The notes under the pieces: generated by a model
What the model saw: only the letters and a program-made list of their open reading frames with translations
The model's database searches: none
What the model was told of the DNA's origin: nothing
Shown here: piece by piece, positions 9,185 through 16,837 of the stretch
Numbering within the stretch: the first letter of the stretch is position 1
How the letters are laid out: every line of letters starts with the position of its first letter
Translations under genes and position numbers: made by a program
Origin: a bacterium
GTDB taxonomy: Bacteria > AUK180
DNA length: 64,000 nucleotides
Reading direction: 5' to 3'
Assembly (NCBI GenBank): GCA_023144005.1
Contig: JAGLGN010000024.1
Location: 36,588 to 100,587 of the forward strand

Positions 9185-9736
9185 ATGGCAATTGAATTAT
9201 TTAAAAATCAACAAATTAGTTGTCATGATCACGGTTATGTTAGGAAAAACGTGGAAAAGAGCGAATACCATCTTCATAAAACTTTTGGAAACAGAAAAGA
9301 TCAATGGGTAAAGATCTACCCCTTCCGAAAAGAGAAACTTGAATTTCCCAAAAACATTGACCTTGAAGAGAGAAAGTTAATCAAAAAGAAATTGGATAAA
9401 GAAATAGAACAAAATCCAGAAAAAATACAAAAGATATTTGAAAAACTCTATGATCAAGTAAAGCAATTGAAATCTTCAATGTCGGATGAATCTCTGATAA
9501 AATTCGCGAATGAGTTAGCAACTGAGTTGGGGCTTTCGAAGGCGATGAGTGTGTTTAAGAAGTCCTTGAAGAAATATATAGAATTTAGTACTACACATCA
9601 GGACAGAAATAGGACATACTATATTTCCCAGAAAATTTCAGCTCTAGACCCCAAAATTACAGTTGGAGAGGGTAAAATTGTTTATTATAAAAGCACCAAA
9701 TATAACGGGAGAAGGAGTAAGGGCAAAACTTACTGA
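9185..9736 (+). CDS. Unknown basic protein at the end of the defence island
   Basis: I do not recognise this 183-residue protein. It is soluble and Lys-rich, starts with a short CHDHGY segment, and has a predicted helical middle (residues ~60-130) rich in Lys, Glu and Leu that could form a coiled coil or bundle. The C-terminus is basic (NGRRSKGKTY), which could suit nucleic-acid contact. A strong SD (AAAGGAGG) lies five to six bases before ATG 9185. It follows the DUF2971 gene by 11 bases, so the pair is probably co-expressed, possibly as effector and partner. Base composition is as AT-rich as the island. A short conserved hypothetical outside any defence role is equally possible. Confidence 0.55.
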   Translation: MAIELFKNQQISCHDHGYVRKNVEKSEYHLHKTFGNRKDQWVKIYPFRKEKLEFPKNIDLEERKLIKKKLDKEIEQNPEKIQKIFEKLYDQVKQLKSSMSDESLIKFANELATELGLSKAMSVFKKSLKKYIEFSTTHQDRNRTYYISQKISALDPKITVGEGKIVYYKSTKYNGRRSKGKTY

Positions 9737-10033
9737 AATCTGTACTTGATCTTCTACTACAATGGTATCGGCTCTTTACTTTTTACTCTTTTTGAATCCA
9801 AAATTTGATAATATATTTGCAAAGTAGGAGATGAATACAATTGACAATGGACAATGGACAGTTGACAATGAATAGCAAGTGGAGCCTGCGAATCAGCATA
9901 TCAGTAAAACAAGGAAAACGGATGATCAGCGCACAATGAAACATGGAGAGATTCAGATTGTGAAGGATAGGTTACTTAGATATCGAGTAAGTTTGAATCT
10001 CTCGATAGTAACGGCTTCAATTGACTCCTAAAT
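9737..10033. repeat. Spacer with 7-base-period TTGACAA array
   Basis: No gene is visible. Bases 9841-9868 read as four consecutive heptamers: TTGACAA, TGGACAA, TGGACAG, TTGACAA. The same units recur at 11423-11443 and, reversed, near 14860, 27100 and 53400. The bases just before the array (gaatccaaaatttgataata...) also recur before the 11423 array and near 11579, so a larger piece is duplicated. Confidence 0.7.
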
Positions 10034-11218
10034 CTAGCTATTTTCATTACTTGCTTCCCAATTCATCTTTTTCAACACATCTATATATTTTTCTAATGCC
10101 TTGCAGAAGAATTCTGCTTTTTCTACATTACTAAACAAATATCTCTCATGCAATCCGCTTTTTGTCCTTATTTCAAAATCATAATACAATGCTATTGGAA
10201 CCTTGGGATTGTACTTATATCGATTATCCGGTTTTCCGTTCTTATTTACATATGTCCATGTATGGTCAACAACTTTGGAATCCTTAGGTACAATAGATCT
10301 TTCGTGAAAATGTACTGATTTATGAATGATTTCTATATCCCGGAAGTCAATTAAACCAAATTCATCAGAAAATGTATCTTTCATTAGAATAAATCCGGGA
10401 TAGATAAATAAGTGCCCGCCATTTGCATTTCCCATTCTTAACGCCTCGTAATCACATTTTACTATTTCAAGATTATCATGTGAGAAACGAACAGGAGTAA
10501 GTGTTACGAAATAATCAGCCTTTGTTCTATCTACCTTCTGATTAGCTGTTTGAGAAGTCCTAACATCCCATATTCTTTCCATATTTGATGCATTTAGAAA
10601 GGTTTTCTTCAAGGTTATATAATCATTTTCAATTTCTTTATCGAAGTTAACGTCAATCTTCATGTTGAATTCAGAATATACTTTTTGAGCTTCTTCAACC
10701 AGTTTCATTTTCTCATCAAAGTCCCTTTTGAAGGATTTGAATATAAATCCAAATAAGAATATATGTGAAAATAATAAGGTGCTCTTAGCAATTCTGAGAT
10801 TTTCAATAGCGTCATCTCTTTCCTCAAATAACTCAGTTTTAATTTCTTGTGCATTAATTATTGATTCTTTGAGACCAAATAACCCATCTGATGTAATCAA
10901 CTCCGGATTATAACTCCTTATTTCAATTAGATCACTCTCATCATTGAGTTGTCCAATATCAGAAGATTCACTTTTATTAGGAAACCCATTGTTGCTTCCG
11001 TCACATGCGTTATTAACATCGTCATTCTTTGGAAAATCTCCAATTTTGGTTCTATTATATATTCCACTACCAGGAATTCCTGTGTTTAAATAAGCACCAT
11101 TTTTACCTATATTTGTACTGAGTCCCTTTATTCCTATAGTGGCACTCATTCCCGACTTACTTAGATTCAAATAGAATCCAGGTAAAATCCTAATTTTCTT
11201 TCTGAATTTTATCCCCAT
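10034..11218 (-). CDS. DUF4236-domain protein
   Basis: The first ~60 residues are a clear DUF4236 domain: GIKFRKKIRILPGFYLNLSK, then SGMSATIGIKG, IGKNGAYLNTGIPGSG and IYNRTKIGD. The family has no established function. The following ~320 residues include a helical stretch with a hydrophobic segment (ILLFSHIFLFGFIFKSF-like, about 150-165) that may be membrane-associated, and a C-terminal globular part resembling a PH-like or short beta domain. I chose ATG at 11218 rather than the upstream in-frame ATG because GGAGG lies five bases before it and the domain begins at once. It is convergent with the defence island, equally AT-rich, and not obviously part of an operon, so it could be acquired DNA too. 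Confidence 0.75.
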   Translation of the reverse strand: MGIKFRKKIRILPGFYLNLSKSGMSATIGIKGLSTNIGKNGAYLNTGIPGSGIYNRTKIGDFPKNDDVNNACDGSNNGFPNKSESSDIGQLNDESDLIEIRSYNPELITSDGLFGLKESIINAQEIKTELFEERDDAIENLRIAKSTLLFSHIFLFGFIFKSFKRDFDEKMKLVEEAQKVYSEFNMKIDVNFDKEIENDYITLKKTFLNASNMERIWDVRTSQTANQKVDRTKADYFVTLTPVRFSHDNLEIVKCDYEALRMGNANGGHLFIYPGFILMKDTFSDEFGLIDFRDIEIIHKSVHFHERSIVPKDSKVVDHTWTYVNKNGKPDNRYKYNPKVPIALYYDFEIRTKSGLHERYLFSNVEKAEFFCKALEKYIDVLKKMNWEASNENS

Positions 11219-11636
11219 GGTTTCCTCCATCTTTCCGATCAACAGTAGTTAATTTCACATGTAGTGATAGTCATAATTCCCGCTGCATCTGTGTGATGAT
11301 ATCACAATTTCACTTCCTTTTCAATTTCTTCTTTTTCCATATTCAAGGTTTAAAGTATCTTCTTTACCATTTTTTGAATCCGAAATTTGAAAATATTATT
11401 TAAATCAAGTAGATGAATACAATTGACAATTGACAGTGGACAATTACGCTACGCAGAGCACAAGTGCACAAGTGACAAGAGCACAAGCTATGCTTCGCAG
11501 TGACCCAGTAGCCCAGTGGACCCAGTGTCCCAGGGACAAGCTACGCAAGGTACCGTGTCTTTGCTTTTTACCTATTTGAATCCGAGATTTGATAATAATT
11601 TAGCAAAATGATAGAGTATTCTGAGAGGAGGTAGGG
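11219..11636. repeat. Repeat-filled spacer
   Basis: No gene is seen. Heptamers TTGACAA, TTGACAG and TGGACAA lie at 11423-11443. They are followed by a degenerate run of GCACAAGT-like 8-mers (about 11456-11490) and GACCCAGTG/TCCCAG 8-9-mers (about 11500-11535), interleaved with short GC-rich words such as GCTACGCAG and GCTTCGCAG. The same words recur at 12082-12100 and 52626-52730. The end (about 11620-11630) holds AGGAGGT, the SD of the next gene. Confidence 0.65.
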
Positions 11637-11990
11637 ATGGAGAAGAAACCTTTTAACTGGGTGAAACTGATAGTAGCAGTTCTTTTGCTGATGTGTTCAA
11701 TTGCAATGCCCGTATACTCGATCATCTTCGTGGGATTCACGGTAATGATCCTGGTAAATTGGGGAATTGGAGCGGTAGTAGGATTCTTTCTGATATTCTT
11801 TTTGTACAAGATCCCATCGAAAAAAGTTCAGACGATAATGTGGTTTACACTGTTCGCCCTCTGGATCATATTGTCGGCTATCTTTAAGATGGATGTTTTT
11901 GTGAGTAATAGCGGCTTCCTTTTCGGAATAGTGATTTCCGGGCTGGTCTGTAAACAGAAAGCACAGGATAAAATGAAGAATGAAGAATGA
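11637..11990 (+). CDS. Small four-helix membrane protein, unknown
   Basis: This 117-residue protein has about four hydrophobic segments (roughly residues 9-28, 30-54, 64-84 and 86-105) separated by short charged loops and would sit in the inner membrane. It starts with MEKKPFNWVK after a very good SD, AGGAGGT, eight or so bases upstream. I do not recognise a family. The last few codons and the stop lie inside a 7-base tandem repeat that begins at 11970, so the C-terminal KMKNEE is repeat-encoded and would change if the array slipped by one unit. It stands alone between repeat regions. It could be a small transporter-like or immunity-like protein; I cannot tell. Confidence 0.55.
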   Translation: MEKKPFNWVKLIVAVLLLMCSIAMPVYSIIFVGFTVMILVNWGIGAVVGFFLIFFLYKIPSKKVQTIMWFTLFALWIILSAIFKMDVFVSNSGFLFGIVISGLVCKQKAQDKMKNEE

Positions 11991-12081
11991 AGAATGAAGA
12001 ATGAAGAATGAAAAATGAAGAATGAAGAATGAAGAATGAAGAATGAAGAATGAAGAATGAAGAATGAGAAATGAAGAATGA
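11970..12081. repeat. Tandem array of 16 AGAATGA heptamers
   Basis: Sixteen back-to-back 7-base units, 13 of them exactly AGAATGA, the others AAAATGA (11970, 12012) and GAAATGA (12068). The array begins within the last codons of the small membrane protein gene. Because 7 is not a multiple of 3, it opens spurious reading frames on the minus strand. Confidence 0.95.
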
Positions 12082-12298
12082 CGCTGCGCAGTGCACAAGC
12101 AATGCTGAGCTTGCTCAGCAAGTGTGAAGTGGAAGTCTGAAGTATAAAGTAAAGAATCGAGAAAAGACAATATATGAGAGATAGACTGGATGCCACGCTT
12201 TCGCTCTGCATGACATGATCGTTCTCGCTATGAACGAAGTGTGAAGTCTGAAGTGTGAAGTGTAAAGTGGGAAGGCACAAGAGGTAAATACCAGATGG

Positions 12299-12320
12299 AT
12301 TCCCGATCGGAGTCGGGAAT
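12299..12320. repeat. Covarying hairpin element, copy 1
   Basis: ATTCCCGA at 12299-12306 pairs with TCGGGAAT at 12313-12320 around a 6-base loop. The flanks CAGATGG (before) and GAC (after) are constant among copies. The shape resembles the neisserial dRS3 repeat (ATTCCC-N-GGGAAT). Confidence 0.75.
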
Positions 12321-12371
12321 GACGAAAAATAGTGAAAAGTGGGGGAAACACAAGAGGTAAATACCAGATGG

Positions 12372-12394
12372 ATTATCGAATCAAGTTCGATAAT
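12372..12394. repeat. Covarying hairpin element, copy 2
   Basis: ATTATCGAA at 12372-12380 pairs with TTCGATAAT at 12386-12394 around a 5-base loop. The stem sequence differs from copy 1 on both arms so that pairing is kept, while the flanking CAGATGG and GACAGATA are shared. Confidence 0.75.
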
Positions 12395-12465
12395 GACAGA
12401 TACAGGGATTATTTCCTTCCCAAACTAGCCTCCAACCTCTAACCTCTAGCCTCTTCATATATTTG

Positions 12466-12494
12466 TTGATTTAGAAACAAATTTAAACTATAAT
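12466..12494 (+). promoter_or_regulatory. Promoter of the CsgG-FGE gene
   Basis: TTGATT at 12466-12471, a 17-base spacer and TATAAT at 12489-12494. The transcript would start about 20 bases before the ATG at 12522. Confidence 0.65.
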
Positions 12495-12521
12495 AAAGCG
12501 AATCGGGGGTACATTGAACCT

Positions 12522-13757
12522 ATGAAACGATTACTGGTATTCTTTTGTTTCACAATCTTAAGCATTACTATGTTCGGACGAACCATAATAGCGGTACAGG
12601 ATTTTACCGTAACGGATGTTCCTGAAAGCGCTGGAATGGTGTGTTCCGAAGAGATCAGGAACGTTCTAGTCAATAACGACACCTTAGAGGTCCTGGACAG
12701 GGGATCAATGACGGCGATCATGGCGGAGCAGAACCTCCAGCAGTCCGGCTGTACCGACGCTGCGTGTGCCGTTGAACTGGGTAAACTTCTGGCTGCTAAC
12801 ATGATAATCTTCGGATCCGTTACCAAGCTCGGTAAAACCTATTATTTGAATGTCAAGGGTGTGAATGTGGAGACGGCAAGGATAACTTTCTCAAAGAGCA
12901 GTCACAAAAAAGGTGAGATCGATGCGGTCATTGAGATGGCTCATAACATCGCTGTCGAGATCGACAACGAGAACTTCGGTGGTGAACAGGAAAAGGTCAC
13001 TGCAGAGAAGGAAGAATTGAAGGCGGCGAGTACAGGGGTATCTCCGGCAAAGGACCTTTATCCGCGGATGATGACGATACCGGCAAAGAAAGGAAAGAAA
13101 GCCGAAAAGATCCCGTCATTTGCCATTGGCGTTTATGAGGTTTCTAACCACCAGTATTTCGAGTATCTGAAGGATAGATCGAACGAACTTGCGAAAAAGG
13201 CCGCCAAAACGGGTGATAAGGAACTGTCCAAAAAGGCGAAGCGTCTTCAGGAGATGATGACATGGAAAAGATGGAAGGAGCCCGAGAAACCCGCCGCTGA
13301 ACTTAGATACGAAGAGGTTTTGGACTACTGTGAATGGCTTTCGACGAAAATGGGAAACACCTTCAGGCTGCCCACCGTAAAGGAATGGATCCACGCAGCT
13401 TCGGGTGAAAATAAAGACTTCCTCTACCCCTGGGGAGATGATTTTGACGGCACACGGTGCTGGTACAGGCTGAATACCGAGGATAAGATACAAGAGATAG
13501 GAAAACTCCCGCCCACCGGGTATGGCCTTTATGACATCATCGGGAATGTATGGGAATATACAAGTGACATCAAATACAATCAGAAGGACATTGAAAAAAA
13601 ATCAAAATATCCCCAGCACGAGGTCTATGTAAAAGGCGGATCATATCATTCGTATGTGGATGAGATGCACCTTAAATATGAAAAACTCCTTCGGATCAGA
13701 AGTTACTACAACAACGTTGGTTTTCGGGTTTTGATGGAAAATCCGAAGAAACGATAG
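12522..13757 (+). CDS. Exported CsgG-like / FGE-sulfatase-domain fusion protein
   Basis: A signal peptide (about residues 1-19) leads into a CsgG-like domain: IIAVQDFTV, then EVLDRGSMTAIMAEQNLQ, QSGCTDAACAVELGKLL and IIFGSVTKLGKTYYLNV. CsgG-like domains form or regulate outer-membrane lipoprotein complexes. The C-terminal half (about 190-405) is an FGE-sulfatase (SUMF1/EgtB-like) domain with IPSFAIGVYEVSNHQY, FRLPTVKEWIHAAS, YPWGDDFDG, GLYDIIGNVWEYTSD, VKGGSYHS and NVGFRVL. The usual Cys near the end of catalytic FGE domains is replaced (LLRIRSYYNN), so this one is probably a binding module. The mature N-terminus has no obvious lipobox. The CsgG-like part closely resembles the C-terminal domain of the gene at 29932, including the paired cysteines. 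It is monocistronic with its own promoter. Confidence 0.85.
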   Translation: MKRLLVFFCFTILSITMFGRTIIAVQDFTVTDVPESAGMVCSEEIRNVLVNNDTLEVLDRGSMTAIMAEQNLQQSGCTDAACAVELGKLLAANMIIFGSVTKLGKTYYLNVKGVNVETARITFSKSSHKKGEIDAVIEMAHNIAVEIDNENFGGEQEKVTAEKEELKAASTGVSPAKDLYPRMMTIPAKKGKKAEKIPSFAIGVYEVSNHQYFEYLKDRSNELAKKAAKTGDKELSKKAKRLQEMMTWKRWKEPEKPAAELRYEEVLDYCEWLSTKMGNTFRLPTVKEWIHAASGENKDFLYPWGDDFDGTRCWYRLNTEDKIQEIGKLPPTGYGLYDIIGNVWEYTSDIKYNQKDIEKKSKYPQHEVYVKGGSYHSYVDEMHLKYEKLLRIRSYYNNVGFRVLMENPKKR

Positions 13758-13951
13758 GCGAATCGAATATGCTGAGCTTGCTCAGCAAGTGTGAAGTGTG
13801 AAGTCTGAAGTGTAAAGTGGATAAGTACAATGAACAATTAATAAATGAACAATGAACAATGACCAGTAAGTAGCCCAGTAGCCCCAGTGGAACAGTTTTT
13901 TAAAGCGAAAAACGAATGTGTTTTATAAATATTCAATTATCAATAGTATTT
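13758..13951. repeat. Palindrome plus GTGTGAA and CAATGAA heptamers
   Basis: The palindrome TGCTGAGC-TT-GCTCAGCA at 13770-13787 is an exact second copy of the one at 12103. It is followed at once by GTGTGAA/GTGTGAA/GTCTGAA/GTGTAAA units, then CAATGAA-type heptamers (about 13828-13862) and CCCAGTA/CCCCAGTG words. The whole order mirrors 12103-12155. Confidence 0.75.
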
Positions 13952-14752
13952 TCATAGTTTCTTACCTAATTTTTTAGCAATATATAGAACGGCAAGATAT
14001 GGTCTTGTTACTACACCGTCATATTCATTCTCAATCAAAGTCTTGATACCAGAAAACAGTGCTAATCTTCTTTTTTCATCTAAACATCGGTGATCAGAAT
14101 ATGTATTAAGGAGTTTGATATATTGATCTGTTTTATATTCTTCCGTCCAGGAATACCGCTTCACCAGTACTTTTTCAAACAAACCAGTTTTGTTTATGTA
14201 ATTCACTGTAGATTTGATCTTGTTTTCGGTGGGTGGTCCATTGCAGGGATCTCTCCATTCAGGTATGACGTTCCGGTACACCTTTTGTACCGCTTGAAAA
14301 AACCCAGTGTATGGAGTCGGATGAAGATTAGAAAAAATAGCTATATATCCGGAATCTTTTAGTATTTGAGTTGCTTTGCGGTAGCCAATCTCTGGAGATA
14401 TCCAGTGAAATGCCGTTGCAGAAATGACAATATCAAACGAATTCATCTCAGGCTTCCATTCTTCAAACGATATTGGATAGACATGCACCCGTGAGTATTT
14501 TTGACAATTATTTTTACATAATGCAACCATATTTTTTCCAATATCCAAACAAGTCATGTAATAGCATCGTTTGGCAAAAGGGATCGTAGCCTGTCCTGTC
14601 CCACACCCGATTTCAAGAATTCTTCCATCTTCAGGAATACAGGAAATAGAAATAATATCTTCAATTAATTTATTGGGATAACCCGGGCGTACTTCATCAT
14701 AATCCTTAGCAGTCTGATCAAAGACAATTTTACGAGAGGATTTCATATTCAT
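13952..14752 (-). CDS. SAM-dependent methyltransferase, class I
   Basis: A 266-residue Rossmann-fold methyltransferase. Motif I is ILEIGCGTGQAT (about residues 45-56), the acidic residue ending strand beta2 is in CLDIGKNM, and motif post-I/IV is NSFDIVISATAFHWIS. It begins with FDQTAKDYDEVRPGYP, the usual opening of the Methyltransf_11/25 small-molecule branch (similar to trans-aconitate or TylM1-like enzymes). The substrate cannot be told. It stands alone on the minus strand between repeat spacers and looks somewhat more AT-rich than the housekeeping genes to its right, so it may be a recent arrival. The first ATG (14752) has a second in-frame ATG two codons later; either could be used. Confidence 0.8.
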   Translation of the reverse strand: MNMKSSRKIVFDQTAKDYDEVRPGYPNKLIEDIISISCIPEDGRILEIGCGTGQATIPFAKRCYYMTCLDIGKNMVALCKNNCQKYSRVHVYPISFEEWKPEMNSFDIVISATAFHWISPEIGYRKATQILKDSGYIAIFSNLHPTPYTGFFQAVQKVYRNVIPEWRDPCNGPPTENKIKSTVNYINKTGLFEKVLVKRYSWTEEYKTDQYIKLLNTYSDHRCLDEKRRLALFSGIKTLIENEYDGVVTRPYLAVLYIAKKLGKKL

Positions 14753-14855
14753 ACTATTGGCTCATTTTGATTTCGGTGACAAATAGGGACGGTCGATGCA
14801 TTTCTTGCAAATTTATCTTTTGGATGTTTCGTATTTAGCTTGGATAAGGTATTAA

Positions 14856-14893
14856 GAGTAATTGTCAACTGTCAATTGTCCATTGTCAATTAT
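14856..14893. repeat. TTGTCAA heptamer array
   Basis: Units TTGTCAA, CTGTCAA, TTGTCCA and TTGTCAA in a row, the reverse complement of the arrays at 9841 and 11423. A very similar string recurs at about 53396-53420. Confidence 0.75.
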
Positions 14894-14919
14894 ATTCTCA
14901 TCGCGTGACGCGTCCAGCG

Positions 14920-16017
14920 TTACGAGATGGGAATATAGAGAGTCTGTCCCGGTCGTATCTTTTTGGCGTTTGAGATGTTGTTGATGCGCATTAATTTCTT
15001 GTAGCCCAGATTGAATTTTCTTGAGATCGCATAAACGGTATCGCCTTTTTTGATCTTGAGTTTGATGACCTTTCCGTCCGCTCTGTTCTGACTTTTCAGT
15101 TTTTTCAATTTGGTATAGTACTTTTCCGGTACTCTGATATAATTAGTTCCCTTAAGCAGATATCCGTGCTTATACTCGGGATTGAGCTTCTTTAATGTCT
15201 TTCTGCTGAAATGGAGTTTATATGCGATCTCTTCCAATTCCCAATATCCTTTCATGGGATACTGTACATAGACTTCGTCGTCTTCGTTGTCGATCCTTGC
15301 GAATTCATATTCGTTGAAAAGTTGTATCAATGCTTTGATCTTGACTAAAAATGACCTGGTCTCCCTGGGGAGTTCGTCATAACATTCCGGAATGCCGTAT
15401 TCGCGGATCTTGCGCTTGAGTCCGTATTCGCCGTAATTATATGCCATGATAACGAGATCCCAATCTCCAAGCATTCGGTATAGTTTTTTGAAGTAACTCA
15501 TAGCCGCCTGCGTGGACTTGTCGGGATTAAGCCTCTCATCTATCCACCAATTGACTCTGAGCCCGAAGCTTCTCGCTGTGTGCGGCATAAATTGCCAGAC
15601 CCCTACAGCTCCCGCATGTGAACGGGCGTTGGGATTGAAATAGCTCTCTACAAAGGCTACAAAGGCCAGCTCTTCCGGCAGGTCATTCTTTCTGAATATC
15701 TCTTTGATCTCGGTGATCTTATGCTGTCTTTTTAAAAGGACTTCAACCTGCGCTCTTCCCTGAGGGTTATTTGAAAAGAAGTTCTTCCATTTCCTGACAC
15801 CATGTGTTTCGGAATAGAGCGGAAATCTCTTATCCTCATGAATGAAGAGCTCTGCCGCCTTGCTCAAGTTAAGTTCAAGCTTTATTTCCGCCGGTTGTGT
15901 TTTGAAGCTGAACTCCGGATTGATCATATAGTTACCGGAGAAAAAACACGACGAAAAGCTAAGTAGTAGAAATAAGATTATTAAGGACTTGATCGATCTT
16001 GTTATTAAATTCATCAC
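14920..16017 (-). CDS. mltD: MltD-like membrane-bound lytic transglycosylase with LysM
   Basis: A lipoprotein signal is visible (LLLSFSSC, lipobox Cys at residue 24). An SLT (GH23) domain follows, with the catalytic Glu in FVESYFNPNA (E124) and the AGAVGVWQFMPHTARSFGL and MAYNYGEYGLKR blocks typical of MltD. At the C-terminus, about residues 318-365, is a single LysM repeat (KKGDTVYAISRKF...IRPGQTLYIP) that binds peptidoglycan. It would cleave glycan strands non-hydrolytically in the periplasm from the outer membrane. MltD of enterobacteria has more LysM repeats; one is fewer than usual. The start overlaps the end of the upstream TPR gene by 59 bases, which is unusual but keeps the signal peptide intact, so I accept it. 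It belongs to the TPR-mltD operon. Confidence 0.9.
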   Translation of the reverse strand: MMNLITRSIKSLIILFLLLSFSSCFFSGNYMINPEFSFKTQPAEIKLELNLSKAAELFIHEDKRFPLYSETHGVRKWKNFFSNNPQGRAQVEVLLKRQHKITEIKEIFRKNDLPEELAFVAFVESYFNPNARSHAGAVGVWQFMPHTARSFGLRVNWWIDERLNPDKSTQAAMSYFKKLYRMLGDWDLVIMAYNYGEYGLKRKIREYGIPECYDELPRETRSFLVKIKALIQLFNEYEFARIDNEDDEVYVQYPMKGYWELEEIAYKLHFSRKTLKKLNPEYKHGYLLKGTNYIRVPEKYYTKLKKLKSQNRADGKVIKLKIKKGDTVYAISRKFNLGYKKLMRINNISNAKKIRPGQTLYIPIS

Positions 16018-16744
16018 TGTTTGTATAGCGTTTCGCTATCTGTAATTCCTCTCTTGCATTATCTGCTTTGTTGTTCTTGTAATAGGAGACCCCGATCACA
16101 TAATGAGCTAAAGCGAACAGAGAAGAGAAGTCCCCCTTCTTGGGGATCTGCTCCAACGCTGTTTTCTCGTTTATTATGGCTTCTTCAAGTTTTCCTAATT
16201 TCATTTGTGCATAGCCCAGGTTGATCAGAACATTGTATGTGGTTGTAAGCTGTGAGTTCTCAAGGATATCCTTATAGATCTCTTCGGCTTTCTCCAATTG
16301 CGTTTCTTCCTCAAGGTAGATAGAGGCGATATTAGAGCGGACCACATCGGACTTGTCCGGATGTTCCTTCAACAGGGCTTCGTAGATATTGATCGCTGCT
16401 TTGTGATCGTCTGAAAGGAAAAAGGCATAGCCCTTCATCATCTTTGTTGTAAAAGAGGCCTTACCCGTCTTTTCCACCTTATCGATGAGTTTGATCGCCT
16501 TCGAATATTGTCCGGATGCAAGAACAAGGTTCAAGAGTGCCATGAAGCCCTGTTCGCTGAAGCTGTTCGCGACAGATTTCTCCAGTACATCGATGGCCTG
16601 ATCAGTTTTTCCATCTGAGACAAGTCCGGAAACATCCTTGAGGACGGATTCCTTCTGTCTTGTTTTGAGGATACTGATTATCTGATAGACCACCCAGGCT
16701 AGAACTATCCCTAATAAGGTGTATAGCGCAATTTTCAATACCAT
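15959..16744 (-). CDS. Membrane-anchored TPR protein
   Basis: This 261-residue protein has one N-terminal transmembrane helix (IALYTLLGIVLAWVVYQII, residues 4-22) followed by tetratricopeptide-like helices, for example DQAIDVLEKSV, SKAIKLIDKVE, KAAINIYEALLKEHPDK, EKAEEIYKDIL and LEEAIINEKTALEQIP. TPR arrays mediate protein-protein contacts; with this anchor it would face the periplasm or cytoplasm next to the inner membrane. It is the first gene of a two-gene operon with the MltD-like gene, so an envelope assembly role is reasonable but inferred. It is transcribed from a TTGACA/TAAAAT promoter at 16753-16782, divergent from the M50 protease operon 93 bases away. Confidence 0.8.
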   Translation of the reverse strand: MVLKIALYTLLGIVLAWVVYQIISILKTRQKESVLKDVSGLVSDGKTDQAIDVLEKSVANSFSEQGFMALLNLVLASGQYSKAIKLIDKVEKTGKASFTTKMMKGYAFFLSDDHKAAINIYEALLKEHPDKSDVVRSNIASIYLEEETQLEKAEEIYKDILENSQLTTTYNVLINLGYAQMKLGKLEEAIINEKTALEQIPKKGDFSSLFALAHYVIGVSYYKNNKADNAREELQIAKRYTNSDEFNNKIDQVLNNLISTT

Positions 16745-16752
16745 AACCTTTT

Positions 16753-16782
16753 ATTTTATCACATTTGTTATGCAGATGTCAA
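16753..16782 (-). promoter_or_regulatory. Promoter of the TPR-mltD operon
   Basis: On the minus strand TTGACA (16782-16777), an 18-base spacer and TAAAAT (16758-16753). It lies 9 bases before the ATG at 16744 and back to back with the plus-strand promoter. Confidence 0.65.
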
Positions 16783-16788
16783 ATACAT

Positions 16789-16817
16789 TTGAAAATCTTT
16801 CTTAATAATGATAAAAT
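16789..16817 (+). promoter_or_regulatory. Promoter of the M50-trpS-scp-rpsA operon
   Basis: TTGAAA at 16789-16794, a 17-base spacer and TAAAAT at 16812-16817. A TTGGAG ribosome site (16825-16830) and ATG 16838 follow. Confidence 0.65.
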
Positions 16818-16837
16818 AACAAAATTGGAGTAATTAA

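Larger units (their letters stand above)
12082..12465. repeat. Spacer with GTGTGAA and AACCTCT heptamer arrays
   Basis: No gene is visible. After a TGCTGAGC-TT-GCTCAGCA palindrome (12103-12120) come GTGTGAA/GTCTGAA/GTATAAA units near 12122-12155 and again near 12238-12272. Two hairpin elements at 12299 and 12372 follow, each preceded by CACAAGAGGTAAATACCAGA. AGCCTCC/AACCTCT/AACCTCT/AGCCTCT heptamers lie at about 12426-12454. Confidence 0.75.

Noticed and set aside
11697..12280. Several overlapping minus-strand open frames with HSSFFILHSSFF repeats
   Set aside because: They are translations of the AGAATGA array; a 7-base repeat opens all frames. No ribosome site, and they overlap the small membrane protein gene antisense.
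9737..13951. CRISPR array
   Set aside because: Repeats are 7-9 bases with no unique spacers and no cas genes in the window.
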